From CAUYUA01 sp963575675 (GTDB lineage Bacteria > Pseudomonadota > Alphaproteobacteria > Azospirillales > Azospirillaceae): a stretch of 64,000 nt of DNA. The position numbers and the translations under genes were made by a program. Below are positions 28,739 through 38,163 of this stretch, one piece after another (the first letter of the stretch is position 1; each line of letters begins with the position of its first letter). The stretch spans positions 5,009-69,008 of the forward strand of contig CAUYUA010000022.1 in the NCBI GenBank assembly GCA_963575675.1, written 5' to 3'. Below the pieces are notes generated by a model. It searched no databases. It was not told the origin of the DNA and saw only the letters and a list, made by a program, of their open reading frames with translations.

Positions 28739-30208
28739 TTACAGATATTCAAACCAAGCTTTTCCATTTCTCCCCCCCCCCCGAAACACAACCTTCAAGT
28801 CATACACACAAGCATTTTCTCCGTCATCAACAGTAATTTCGAACTCTTCGTTCGGCTCAATCAGCGTCCCCTTGGGTAAAAGATTCTCCTCCCAATTGCT
28901 TGAAGACTTCGCGGAAAGAAACAAACGAGCAATAGGCCGATTGGCTCCATTGGTGAGATTGAACGCCAAAGAACCGTTTCGACCGCCGTTTCGAGGAGGC
29001 AAAGAAGCCGTTTGCGGCAGAGTCTCCGGCTGCAAAGATTGCGGCGGCAAAGGTTGCGGTTGTTGAGACTGCTGATGAGAAGATTCAAAAGTTGACGGCT
29101 TTCCTCCCCACACCGAAGAAGACGGATCAGAGCCGTTGGCGGGAGGACGCCGCCTGTTGGAAGAAGATTCCGTGGGCCACGCCTCTTGAACTAACGCCGG
29201 ACCAACCGCCACAGACGGAGCCACCACCGACGAAGACGGCCTCTGAACATCTGAAACTTGCGTCCGAGAGCTTTGGGTGGGCCAGTTGTTGTTTAAAGCG
29301 CCGTTCTGAGCGTTATTCGGAGGATTCGGCGCATTATTGTTCTGAACACTACTCTGATTCTGAACAACGGACGAAGAAGAGGCCATCGCCGGTCTGTAAG
29401 GCAGATCTCCGCCGGAGGGCGGAACAAAATAGAAGTCTCCGACCAACGAAGACGACTCCCAAGAGATTTGTTGATTTTTGGAAGACTTCGCAAGAATTGC
29501 GCGGGTCTCTTTAAAGACATCCTCCACCCGCCGTTGCGGCGATCCCAAAGCCTGCAACAACGCCATCGTATAAGGACTGTTGGCTCCGTCGCCATCATCC
29601 GCCGTGGTGTTGGGAGCCGTAGCATAGGCAATGACGGTTCCCTTGGGCGCGTTAAGCGCAGCCAACCCTCTGCCTGCGTTTCCAACGCCACGCATCCGTC
29701 GCTCGAAGGGATTGGTGCGGCAGGCGTCGAGAACAATGATGTTGACCTCTGTGCCGGCCTGCATCAATTGAGCAGTGATGACATCGACGCTCACAAGCTG
29801 CAAAGGCATGTCGCCTTCGGTTTCAATCTCCGCATCGATCGGAGCCAAGTAATTGACGCCCTGAGCTTGAATCCCATGCCCGGAGTAATACACCAATCCA
29901 ACTTTGGCGCCGTTGAGTTTTCGGCTGAATTGCCCGATGGCGCGCTGCATGGCGCGCTGGTCTCCATCGGTAAGCATCACAACTTCGAACCCAAACCGCC
30001 CGAGCATCTGCCCCATAGCCTGAGCATCGCGCACCGGATTACGCAAGGGCTGGCCGCGATAGGCGGCGTTCCCGATCACCAGAGCCACGCGCTCTGCCGC
30101 GACGGCGTCCGAAAGACCGAACGTCAACCCCAGCACGCCGCCCCACACCGTCAACCGAATTAAGACGAACAGCAAAGAACCCTTCAATCCGGGCCACACA
30201 CACGACAT
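28739..30208 (-). CDS. Secreted caspase-like peptidase (C14 family)
   Basis: 489 aa. Residues 1-38 are a signal peptide ending DAVAA. The caspase-like domain (about 39-265) has the catalytic pair H111 (YYSGHGIQAQG) and C163 (VLDACRTNPF), so it should be active; family members cut after basic or acidic residues, which cannot be told here. A 150-residue Asn/Ser/Gln/Pro-rich linker follows, then a C-terminal beta-rich domain (about 415-489) containing NLTNGANRPIARLFLSAK and FEITVDDGENACVYDLKVVF, found in other alphaproteobacterial secreted proteins. Its place in the periplasm is inferred from the signal peptide. No operon partner; it converges with maeB. Confidence 0.92.
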   Translation of the reverse strand: MSCVWPGLKGSLLFVLIRLTVWGGVLGLTFGLSDAVAAERVALVIGNAAYRGQPLRNPVRDAQAMGQMLGRFGFEVVMLTDGDQRAMQRAIGQFSRKLNGAKVGLVYYSGHGIQAQGVNYLAPIDAEIETEGDMPLQLVSVDVITAQLMQAGTEVNIIVLDACRTNPFERRMRGVGNAGRGLAALNAPKGTVIAYATAPNTTADDGDGANSPYTMALLQALGSPQRRVEDVFKETRAILAKSSKNQQISWESSSLVGDFYFVPPSGGDLPYRPAMASSSSVVQNQSSVQNNNAPNPPNNAQNGALNNNWPTQSSRTQVSDVQRPSSSVVAPSVAVGPALVQEAWPTESSSNRRRPPANGSDPSSSVWGGKPSTFESSHQQSQQPQPLPPQSLQPETLPQTASLPPRNGGRNGSLAFNLTNGANRPIARLFLSAKSSSNWEENLLPKGTLIEPNEEFEITVDDGENACVYDLKVVFRGGGRNGKAWFEYL

Positions 30209-30286
30209 CGCGGCGTCTCTCTCGTTCGTTATGGAGAAAAAAACTCACGAAAACTGGTGAACAAACTCGCGCTTTCCTTACTCAGT

Positions 30287-30377
30287 GCCTGTCCGGAAAG
30301 AAGATCAATGTTCCCAACGACATCCGATGGATGACCGCCGGGGACGTCGGGAACATTGACATTCTTTCCGGACAGGC
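30287..30377. repeat. Long inverted repeat, different family
   Basis: Left arm GCCTGTCCGGAAAGAAGATC then AATGTTCCCAACG; right arm CGTCGGGAACATTGACATTC then TTTCCGGACAGGC. The arms pair over about 33 positions with two or three mismatches, around a 25-base centre. The sequence is unrelated to the GGTCCAGGGA family and is the only copy in the window. It could be a small inverted-repeat element (MITE-like) or a regulatory cruciform. Confidence 0.8.
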
Positions 30378-30454
30378 TCTTAGAACTACCTTTCACACCT
30401 TTGAAATTCAAGAGAAACCCAATCATGCCGACGAGATGAATTATTGGCTCATGA

Positions 30455-30551
30455 GATTAAACGGACCCAGAGGAAGATCGCTTCGCGAATAAGAAGGGCT
30501 TTCGTCCTTGACCCGAGCAACTGGGGACACAGTCCCTAAACCTATTTAACC
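30455..30551. repeat. Dispersed palindromic element, copy H
   Basis: AGATTAAACGGACCCAGAGG, then AAGATCGCTTCGCGAATAAG, a weak body, then CCCGAGCAACTGGGGACACA and GTCCCTAAACCTATTTAACC. The left end joins the AT-rich flank directly to the tail segment, so one arm of the head has been shortened. Confidence 0.8.
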
Positions 30552-30689
30552 TTAACGCGATTACTCTAGGAAGCCTACGCGAAGTCATTGCCGGACCAAC
30601 AACAATGGTGGTAATGCTCTTAGCGCTTCGGTCGCGCGCCCCCGGACCAGAATGCGCTTGTTCGAACTTGATTTGGTCGGCATACCCCC

Positions 30690-31580
30690 ATGGAAAAAGA
30701 ACTGGCCATACTGTTCGTTGATATTGTCGGCAGCACCGGTCTCTATGAAAAGCTCGGCAACATAAAAGGATCGTCGCTTACCCAGGAGCTGTTGCGGCAG
30801 CTCGCCGCCGCCGTCGAGTCGCAAAAAGGACAGGTGATCAAAAGTTTGGGCGATGGGTTGTTATGCGTCTTTCCCCAGGCCGATTCCGCCGGAAACGCCG
30901 CCAACGCCATGATCGAAAGCCAAAACCTTTCGACTCTCAAAATCCGCATCGGCATACACTTCGGCAGCGTGGTGGAACACAACGGCGACATTTTCGGCGA
31001 CGCAATCAACATCGCCGCCCGCGTGGAGGCCATGGCCAAACCCGGCGAAATTTTGGCCACAGAAGAAGTGATAATACGCTTTTCCGCTTTTCTGCGCAAC
31101 TTCTGCGTGCTGATCGACAGCACCGTGGTGAAAGGCAAAACCGTGCCGATCGCCATTTACCAAGTGCGAAGAAAAGAAGACGATCATGATAATCTTGATT
31201 CCACCGTCATCGGCGACAGCTTTTCGTTCACGACAAAAGACGACGAAGTCGTCTTGCGTCTATCATACATGGGGCGAGAATGCGTGGTGAGCCGAAATCA
31301 GCCCAAGCTTAATGTCGGTCGAGACGCATTGTGCGAAATCAAGCTTCTATCCCGCCAAGCCTCGCGACAACACGGTTCGATCGAATTCGTTCGCGAGAAC
31401 TTTATCATTACCGACCACAGCTCCAACGGCACATTCATCAAAACCAATGACGCCCCTCCAATACATCTGCGACGTGATTCAACGAAGCTTCTTAATGGAG
31501 GCCTCATCGGTTTCGGCTCTGTTCCGGATTCGGAACATCAAGAGCACGTCGTGCGTTACCAATGCGATGTCGGAAAATAG
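30690..31580 (+). CDS. Class III adenylate cyclase with C-terminal FHA domain
   Basis: 296 aa, no membrane segment. The cyclase domain (about 1-165) keeps all the key residues: metal-binding D11 (LFVDIVGSTG) and D55 (SLGDGLLCVF), adenine-selecting K51 and D104, and transition-state N107 and R111 (FGDAINIAARVEAMA). This predicts cAMP, not cGMP. The FHA domain (about 205-285) has the phosphothreonine-binding pattern NVGRDALCEIKLLSRQASRQ, then HGSIEF, ITDHSSNGTFI. FHA normally docks phosphorylated partners, so cyclase output may depend on a Ser/Thr kinase. The next gene encodes a Ser/Thr phosphatase-type protein, which supports a phospho-switch. Confidence 0.92.
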   Translation: MEKELAILFVDIVGSTGLYEKLGNIKGSSLTQELLRQLAAAVESQKGQVIKSLGDGLLCVFPQADSAGNAANAMIESQNLSTLKIRIGIHFGSVVEHNGDIFGDAINIAARVEAMAKPGEILATEEVIIRFSAFLRNFCVLIDSTVVKGKTVPIAIYQVRRKEDDHDNLDSTVIGDSFSFTTKDDEVVLRLSYMGRECVVSRNQPKLNVGRDALCEIKLLSRQASRQHGSIEFVRENFIITDHSSNGTFIKTNDAPPIHLRRDSTKLLNGGLIGFGSVPDSEHQEHVVRYQCDVGK

Positions 31581-31903
31581 CGCATCGTCTACACGCTGTT
31601 TTCATTTTTTCCAGCATCTTCATTTTCTCCAACATTTTCTCCAACGGCCCCCGCCAAAAATCGGGATTCAGAGCGCGCGACAACCTAAGACAACCTAAGA
31701 CAACCTAAAGCGAGTGGAATTTTTGTCGATCAAGATTTCTTAATTTGGTAACAGTTTCTCATTCTGTTTCCAATTTCCGGTTCCAACGGCGTCAACCTTC
31801 CTTCCCCTCCACACCAACAGCGCTTACACACGGGAACCGTTCCAACAAGAGTCATTCCTCAAACAACGACCAATGGCGTCTCGGGTCGGTGGAGCAAGAA
31901 AGG
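31581..31903. other. Intergenic region with 10-bp tandem repeat
   Basis: 323 bases between the cyclase and phosphatase genes. The frame of the downstream gene is open for 53 more codons but that part is low-complexity. The only structure seen is the repeat CAACCTAAGA three times at 31681-31710 (last unit CAACCTAAAG). Confidence 0.6.
31681..31710 (+). repeat. 10-bp tandem repeat, three units
   Basis: CAACCTAAGA, CAACCTAAGA and CAACCTAAAG in direct tandem, about 195 bases upstream of the phosphatase ATG. The 10-base period is close to one helical turn. Confidence 0.7.
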
Positions 31904-34477
31904 ATGAGGCTGAAAACATCCTGGAAATTCAGCCGAAAATTGCCGGCCATGATCGTCGCCGCCGCCTTAGTCGCCGGCATGGCGGTAGGATTCATTGCGG
32001 ATCTGGTCGCCGCCGAACACTTGCGCGACGCTTTGCAGGATAAGCTCGCGGCTCTGCGCGACGCGCGCAGCGTGGCGCTGAACGCCGTGCAAATGGGCAT
32101 AAGCCGAGACTTGCGCTTTTTGACCCTCGACCCTCAAGTCACGCGCGCGCTCAGCGCTTTTGTCGCCGGGTGGAGCGAGTTCGAAGGCGACGCAGAAGCC
32201 CAGCTCCATCGGCTTTACATTGAATCCAATCCCTACCCACCGAACGAACGCCAAAAATTCGAACAAGCCAGCGATCCGTCTGTGTACTCCATCGCCCACG
32301 GTCGCTATCATCGTTGGTTTCAAGAGCGCGTCAACACCTACGGCTATCGCGACTTGATCTTGATCGTCCCCGACGGTCGAGTCGTCTACAGCGTCGCCAA
32401 AAGCGGCTACTTCGCCGTCAACTTGTTTAAAGACGCCCACCGCAACAGCCGCTTAACACATGCGTTCCTGCGCGTGATCGAAGACCCCGACCATTTCGGC
32501 GCGTTCACCGATTTCGCGCCCGATCCGAACGCCAACAATCAGATTTCCGCTTTTCTGGCCGCTCCTCTGCGACGCGCCAACGGAACCTTGGTCGGAGTCG
32601 CCGTTCTGTCCGTGCCCATAGAGCCGATCGACGCCGTTTTACGCGCCGCTTCAGGCATTCTCGGCGTCAGCCGAACCTACCTTGTGGGCCAAGACATGAA
32701 AATCCGCACCTCCACAACCTCTGAACAGGAGCCTCCGACGTCGTCCGTTCTTTCCTGGGTAGACACTCAAGCCGCCCGTAAAGCGCTGGACGGTTACAAC
32801 GGCGTGCAAGAAGACACCGTCACGCCCACAGGCGCCACACACATCAAACCACTCATGGCGGCCTATGCTCCCTATAATTTGTTCGGGATCCGGTACGCTC
32901 TGATCGCTGAAGCCGATCTCAACGAAGTTTTGCAGCCGGTCTTCGACATGCGCCGACACGAGATAATCGGAGGCGCCGTCGCATTGATCGTAATCGCCGT
33001 CGTCGGCTTTGTGCTGGCCCGCAATATTTCAGTCCCTCTGACCGCCATAGCCAACGCCATGATTCGGCTCTCTCATGGAGCCCTGGACATCGAGGTTCTT
33101 TCCGACAACAGACGCGACGAAATTGGACAACTCGCCCGCGCCCTCTGCGTGTTCAAACAAAGCCTCATTGAAATCCGCCGCCTGCAAATCGAACGAGAAC
33201 GCCACACCACAGCTCAACACGAATTGCTGGAAACGCTTCCCCTGCCCCTTCTGATCACCCGCCTTCACGACAACCGACTATTGCATATGAACAGACCGGC
33301 GTCACTGCTGCTGGCGCCCACTCCCGACCCCCAAACCGGCGAGATCACTCCCAACATCTTCGTTAATTCCGTAGATCGGTATCGCTTCGCCAACGCCATG
33401 ATCACTCATGGAAAAGTCGATGAATTCGAACTTATGGTCAATACGCCGAACGCCCACCCCTATTGGGCGCTTCTCTCGGCCCGCATCCTCCGCTATCAAG
33501 GGCAATCGGCGCTCTTGGTCTCTATTAACGGCATCAACGAACGCAAACGCGCAGAAGAGCAAAAACAAATTGTTTCCGACCATTTAGCCAACGCCAACCA
33601 ACAAATCACCGCCAGCATTCAATACGCCAGCCGCATTCAGAGCGCTTTATTGCGCCAAGAAAAACTACAGAATAATTTCCCTTGCGACCACTTTCTTATT
33701 TGGCGTCCGAGAGACATCGTCGGAGGAGATTTTTTCTGGTTTCACCCACTTCCCAAAGACGACGCCTTCATCATGGTGGTCGGCGACTGCACAGGGCACG
33801 GCGTTCCGGGCGCTTTGATGACCATGATTACAGTCACCGCTCTTGACCGCATTCTCAGCGACGGCAAAAATTGCGATCCGGCCGCAATTCTCACTTCCCT
33901 CAATTCATTAATCAAGGCCGCGCTCGGACAAGACCAATCCAAAGCCGACCTCTCTGATGACGGCGTGGAAGTCGGCGTTTGCTTGATCGAGCCGCGCGCA
34001 GAACGCATGATTTTCGCTGGCGCTCGCTTTGCCGTTTGGGTCACAACGCCTGGAAACGGCCCCGGCGCCGCTGTGAGCGGCGGCGCCGGACTTTCCACCG
34101 TCGACCCAAAAGGCGCCGGCGGCGTCATCGAAGTCAAAGGAGACCGTTACGGCGTCGGTTTTCAGCTTACGCCCGCAACCGCCGTCTTCACCAACCGAAT
34201 TATCGAGCTTTCTCCCGGCGGTGTGGTCTTTCTGACGTCTGACGGTTATATTGATCAGATCGGCCAAGACCGCCGAAAATCTTTTGGTCGAAAAAAATTC
34301 GCCACATTGCTGGCCGGACTAGGGGGATGGCCTCTGGATATGCAGCGTCAAGCATTGCTTGACGCCTTCGACGCCTATCGCGGAACAGAAGTTCAACGTG
34401 ATGACGTTACGGTGCTCGGTTTTTGTCCGATCGCCCGCCCCATCACATCTGATGGAGCGACCCGTTATTTATCGTAA
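31904..34477 (+). CDS. Membrane sensor with HAMP, PAS-like and SpoIIE/PP2C-type phosphatase domains
   Basis: 857 aa from an ATG with GGAG nine bases upstream. Order: TM1 (about 13-34); a large extracytoplasmic sensor region (about 35-352, dCache-like); TM2 (about 354-376, GGAVALIVIAVVGFVLARN); HAMP (about 377-430); a PAS-like region (about 445-560); a short coiled coil; and the SpoIIE phosphatase (about 595-845). The phosphatase keeps its metal motifs RDIVGGDFFWF, VGDCTGHGVPGALM, LTSDGYIDQ and RDDVTVLGF. Proteins of this RsbU/HsbR-like type dephosphorylate an anti-sigma-antagonist protein. No STAS or kinase gene is nearby. The cyclase-FHA gene directly upstream on the same strand is a possible partner. 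Confidence 0.92.
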   Translation: MRLKTSWKFSRKLPAMIVAAALVAGMAVGFIADLVAAEHLRDALQDKLAALRDARSVALNAVQMGISRDLRFLTLDPQVTRALSAFVAGWSEFEGDAEAQLHRLYIESNPYPPNERQKFEQASDPSVYSIAHGRYHRWFQERVNTYGYRDLILIVPDGRVVYSVAKSGYFAVNLFKDAHRNSRLTHAFLRVIEDPDHFGAFTDFAPDPNANNQISAFLAAPLRRANGTLVGVAVLSVPIEPIDAVLRAASGILGVSRTYLVGQDMKIRTSTTSEQEPPTSSVLSWVDTQAARKALDGYNGVQEDTVTPTGATHIKPLMAAYAPYNLFGIRYALIAEADLNEVLQPVFDMRRHEIIGGAVALIVIAVVGFVLARNISVPLTAIANAMIRLSHGALDIEVLSDNRRDEIGQLARALCVFKQSLIEIRRLQIERERHTTAQHELLETLPLPLLITRLHDNRLLHMNRPASLLLAPTPDPQTGEITPNIFVNSVDRYRFANAMITHGKVDEFELMVNTPNAHPYWALLSARILRYQGQSALLVSINGINERKRAEEQKQIVSDHLANANQQITASIQYASRIQSALLRQEKLQNNFPCDHFLIWRPRDIVGGDFFWFHPLPKDDAFIMVVGDCTGHGVPGALMTMITVTALDRILSDGKNCDPAAILTSLNSLIKAALGQDQSKADLSDDGVEVGVCLIEPRAERMIFAGARFAVWVTTPGNGPGAAVSGGAGLSTVDPKGAGGVIEVKGDRYGVGFQLTPATAVFTNRIIELSPGGVVFLTSDGYIDQIGQDRRKSFGRKKFATLLAGLGGWPLDMQRQALLDAFDAYRGTEVQRDDVTVLGFCPIARPITSDGATRYLS

Positions 34478-34521
34478 TCCTCCACGAGCCGAACGCCAAC
34501 AAGCCGAATGATTTTGCACAA

Positions 34522-34577
34522 GAATTAAAAGGCGCCGGAGACTGTGTTCCCAATCGCTCATTCAGCTCGCCGGCGTC
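34522..34577 (+). repeat. Dispersed palindromic element, copy I (degenerate)
   Basis: GAATTAAAAGGCGCCGGAGA then CTGTGTTCCCAATCGCTCAT. GGCGCCGG and GCCGGCG can still pair, but the body is gone. It lies 44 bases past the phosphatase stop. Confidence 0.55.
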
Positions 34578-34739
34578 GCTTCTTAACATCGTTGCAATAT
34601 CTGCTTTATTAGAATTGCCTGATTTTTGATCTCTCTGCTTGATTTTTGCGCTGCAATAAATGTCTTTTCAAGCGCTTCTCTTCAAGATAACGTCTCTTGT
34701 TGATTTCTTGCTTATCCAAAGCGGGGGGGGCGTTCAGCA

Positions 34740-37700
34740 ATGGCGATCCATGTCGCACTCAACCACAAGACTATTTATCGTTACGACAACCTGGTTTCGC
34801 TGGGCCCGCAAATCGTGCGGTTGCGTCCGGCGCCTCACTGTCGAACACCAATTCTGAGCTACTCACTTAAAGTAGAACCACGCAAGCATTTCTTAAACTG
34901 GCAACAAGACCCGCAATCGAATTACCAAGCACGTTTTGTCTTTCCAGAGAAAACACGCGCGTTCATCATTGAAGTTGACTTGGTGGCCGAGATTGCCGTC
35001 ATCAATCCGTTTGACTTTTTTCTTGAATCCAATGCAGAACGCTATCCATTCACCTATGAGACATGGCTGGCGCGTGAGTTGCGCCCCTATTTGGAAACAG
35101 AAGAGCAAAGCCCCAATCTTGTCGCATGGTTGAGAACCATCAACCACGCGCCGCAACACATCATCGATTTCCTTGTCGAACTTAACCAGAAACTCAATCA
35201 AGAAATCGGCTACATCATCCGCCTTGAGCCCGGTATCCAAACATGTGAAGAAACTCTGACCAAGCGCACCGGATCATGCCGAGATTCGGCGTGGCTGCTG
35301 GTGCAAATTCTAAGAAACCTGGGTCTGGCTGCGCGCTTTGTCTCTGGGTATTTGATTCAACTGACTTCTGATCAAAAATCTCTTGACGGTCCATCAGGGC
35401 CGGAACATGACTTCACCGATCTTCACGCCTGGACCGAAGTGTTTCTTCCCGGCGCCGGATGGGTGGGACTAGATCCGACGTCCGGACTCTTTGCGGGAGA
35501 AGGCCATATTCCGCTGGCCTGCACGCCGGACGCAACCAGCGCCGCGCCGGTGACAGGCCTGGTGGATGCTTGCGAAGTGGAATTCCACCATGAGATGTCG
35601 GTGTCCCGCATTCGTGAAGCGCCGCGCGTAACCAAACCCTACACGCCGCAGCAATGGATCGAAATTGAAGCCCTCGGACACAAAATAGACCGGGAGCTGG
35701 AAGCTGGAGACATTCGCCTAACAATGGGCGGCGAACCGACTTTTGTTTCGATCGACAATATGGATGGGCCCGAGTGGAACACTTTAGCGCAAGGCCCCGA
35801 TAAACGCCGCTATGCTTCAGAACTGCTTCGGCGTCTGTGGCGTCGTTTCGCGCCTGGCGGTCTATTGTTCTACGGTCAAGGAAAGTGGTATCCGGGCGAA
35901 TCTCTCCCGCGTTGGGCGATGCACGTTTACTGGCGCCGCGATGGAGACGCTTTGTGGGCCAACGCCGATCTCTTGGCGGATGAAAGCCGCGACTACGGCT
36001 TCACATCGAACGACGCCGAAACATTCTTATCACATTTGGCGACTCGCCTGGGAATTCCGTCGTCTTTGGTGTGCGCCGCATACGAGGATCCATGGCATTA
36101 CATTCATCGCGAAGGATTGCTTCCGGTTAACGTCGACCCGCTCGATTCAAAGTTGGAAGACCCTGAAGAACGCGCGCGTTTAAATCGCATCTTTGAGCGC
36201 GGCCTCAAAGAGCCGATCGGCTTCACCATTCCGATCAGTCGTCGCCATGAAGATTCCGGCCCGGTGTGGTTGTCCAGCGTATGGCCGTTGCGCCAAGATC
36301 GATTGTATCTTGTTCCCGGAGACAGCCCCATTGGTCTGCGCTTGCCTTTAGACGCGCTGCCTTGGGTGGCGCCGCAAGACGCTCACGCGGTTTGCGAGCG
36401 CGATCCCTTCGAACCCAGACAACCATTGCCGCCGCATCAAACACCGCTCCGCGCCCAAGCCGGAACAGAGCAGAAGATGCAAGAGGATAGTTTCCGACGC
36501 AAAGCCATCTCACAACAAACTCGCATGGCCGAAGTGCGCACGGAGATTCCGGAGAAAAATGAATCGGCATGGTGGGTGGTGCGCACCGCTTTGTGTGTGG
36601 AGGCCCGCAAAGGCCGCATTTATATTTTCTTGCCGCCGGTTGAATTGCTGGAAGACTTTGTCGAATTATTGGCCGCTATTGAAACCACCGCAGTTGAACT
36701 CAATATGCCGGTGGTGATCGAAGGTTATACGCCGCCGCGCGATCCTCGGTTGAATTCTTTGGCGGTCACGCCAGACCCAGGAGTCATCGAAGTCAATATT
36801 CATCCCGCCCACAACTGGGATGAATTAGTAAGAAACACGAATGCTCTCTATGAAGAAGCGCGACTGACGCGACTGGGGACGGAAAAATTCATGCTCGACG
36901 GTCGCCATTGCGGCACCGGCGGCGGAAATCACTTGGTTTTGGGAGGCGCAACCCCAAACGACAGTCCTTTCCTACGACGACCGGATCTACTGCGCAGCCT
37001 CATCACATACTGGCAGAACCACCCGGCTCTGTCTTACCTGTTCTCAAGTTTGTTCATCGGCCCGACCAGTCAAGCTCCACGCATCGACGAAGCGCGCACC
37101 GACACTCTCTACGAAGTTGAAATCGCTTTCGCGCAACTTGATCAGGCCGGGCCAAACTGCCCACCCTGGTTAGTGGATCGTGTGCTGCGCCACTTGTTGA
37201 CCGATATGCAAGGCAACACTCACCGCGCGGAGTTTTGTATTGATAAGCTCTATTCTCCGGACACAGCGAGCGGTCGCCAAGGTTTGGTTGAATTCAGAGC
37301 CTTTGAAATGCCGCCTCACGCCCAGATGAGTTTAACGCAACAACTCCTGTTGCGTGCATTGGTGGCGCGTTTTTGGAAACATCCCTATCGCAACTCTCTA
37401 GTGCGCTGGGGGTCGGAATTGGTCGATCGCTTTATGCTCCCCTATTTTGTTATGCAGGACCTTTCCGATATCTTGGATGACTTGCGCGATCACGCCATTC
37501 CTATTGACGACGCATGGTTTGCTCCGCATTTCAATTTCCGTTTCCCGCTCTGCGGCGAGATTTCTCAACGAGGAATCACTCTGGAATTGCGACAGGCTCT
37601 GGAGCCCTGGCACGTTCTAGGAGAAGAGCCTGGCGGCGGAGGCGTTGTGCGATATGTTGACAGCTCCGTAGAACGCCTCCAAGTGCGCGTCACCGGGATG

Positions 37701-38090
37701 GTTGGCGCTCGCCATTGGGTTATATGCAATGGGCGACGGACGCCGTTACGACCAACGGGCGTTGAAGGCGAGTTTGTTGCAGGCGTGCGCTATCGCGCAT
37801 GGCAACCGCCGTCGTGTCTGCATCCGACAATTCCGGTTCATGCGCCTCTGGTGTTTGATTTATTCGATGCTTGGTCGGAACGCTCTATCGGAGGATGCAC
37901 TTATCATGTCTCGCATCCGGGCGGACGCCACTTCGAGACTTTCCCAGTCAACGCCAATGAAGCGGAAGGACGAAGACTCGCGCGTTTCTTTGCGTTCGGA
38001 CACACGCCAGGCCCAATGACTCCTCCTTTGGAGGAGCGGAATCCGGAGTTGCCTCTGACCTTGGATTTGCGACGCCCAATTCTTCACTAG
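34740..38090 (+). CDS. Transglutaminase-like / DUF2126 protein
   Basis: 1116 aa, normal length for this two-part family. The N-terminal part (about 1-310) begins with a bacterial transglutaminase N-domain and contains a transglutaminase-like core with a complete Cys-His-Asp triad: C180 (KRTGSCRDSAWLLVQ), H229 (DLHAWTEVFLPGAGW) and D245 (GLDPTSG). The remainder (about 330-1116) is DUF2126, with DIRLTMGGEPTFVSIDNMDG and HCGTGGGNHLVLGGATPNDS. Homologues often sit with an alpha-E protein and an ATP-grasp-like protein and are thought to modify peptides; those partners are absent here. GGGGGG lies about 12 bases before the ATG. Function is inferred from family only. Confidence 0.94.
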   Translation: MAIHVALNHKTIYRYDNLVSLGPQIVRLRPAPHCRTPILSYSLKVEPRKHFLNWQQDPQSNYQARFVFPEKTRAFIIEVDLVAEIAVINPFDFFLESNAERYPFTYETWLARELRPYLETEEQSPNLVAWLRTINHAPQHIIDFLVELNQKLNQEIGYIIRLEPGIQTCEETLTKRTGSCRDSAWLLVQILRNLGLAARFVSGYLIQLTSDQKSLDGPSGPEHDFTDLHAWTEVFLPGAGWVGLDPTSGLFAGEGHIPLACTPDATSAAPVTGLVDACEVEFHHEMSVSRIREAPRVTKPYTPQQWIEIEALGHKIDRELEAGDIRLTMGGEPTFVSIDNMDGPEWNTLAQGPDKRRYASELLRRLWRRFAPGGLLFYGQGKWYPGESLPRWAMHVYWRRDGDALWANADLLADESRDYGFTSNDAETFLSHLATRLGIPSSLVCAAYEDPWHYIHREGLLPVNVDPLDSKLEDPEERARLNRIFERGLKEPIGFTIPISRRHEDSGPVWLSSVWPLRQDRLYLVPGDSPIGLRLPLDALPWVAPQDAHAVCERDPFEPRQPLPPHQTPLRAQAGTEQKMQEDSFRRKAISQQTRMAEVRTEIPEKNESAWWVVRTALCVEARKGRIYIFLPPVELLEDFVELLAAIETTAVELNMPVVIEGYTPPRDPRLNSLAVTPDPGVIEVNIHPAHNWDELVRNTNALYEEARLTRLGTEKFMLDGRHCGTGGGNHLVLGGATPNDSPFLRRPDLLRSLITYWQNHPALSYLFSSLFIGPTSQAPRIDEARTDTLYEVEIAFAQLDQAGPNCPPWLVDRVLRHLLTDMQGNTHRAEFCIDKLYSPDTASGRQGLVEFRAFEMPPHAQMSLTQQLLLRALVARFWKHPYRNSLVRWGSELVDRFMLPYFVMQDLSDILDDLRDHAIPIDDAWFAPHFNFRFPLCGEISQRGITLELRQALEPWHVLGEEPGGGGVVRYVDSSVERLQVRVTGMVGARHWVICNGRRTPLRPTGVEGEFVAGVRYRAWQPPSCLHPTIPVHAPLVFDLFDAWSERSIGGCTYHVSHPGGRHFETFPVNANEAEGRRLARFFAFGHTPGPMTPPLEERNPELPLTLDLRRPILH

Positions 38091-38103
38091 AGTTTGAAAG
38101 GCA

Positions 38104-38152
38104 AAAGATTAGAAGGGTCCAGGAACTGAATCCCTGGTCCCTTCTAATCTTT
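38104..38152. terminator. Palindromic element copy J, acting as bidirectional terminator
   Basis: AAAGATTAGAAGGGTCCAGG, six-base centre, then CCTGGTCCCTTCTAATCTTT: a nearly perfect stem about 20 bp long with A-rich and T-rich ends. It uses the head GGTCCAGGA of the dispersed family, folded directly on itself. It lies 13 bases past the DUF2126 gene and 12 bases past the convergent Cys-rich gene, the ideal place for a shared terminator. Confidence 0.85.
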
Positions 38153-38163
38153 ATCAAGAAAAA

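Larger units (their letters stand above)
30209..30689. other. Intergenic region with two palindromic structures
   Basis: 481 bases between the caspase-like gene (minus) and the cyclase gene (plus). It holds a 91-base inverted repeat (30287-30377) and repeat copy H (30455-30551). It must also hold both promoters; none is clear. No gene seen. Confidence 0.6.
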
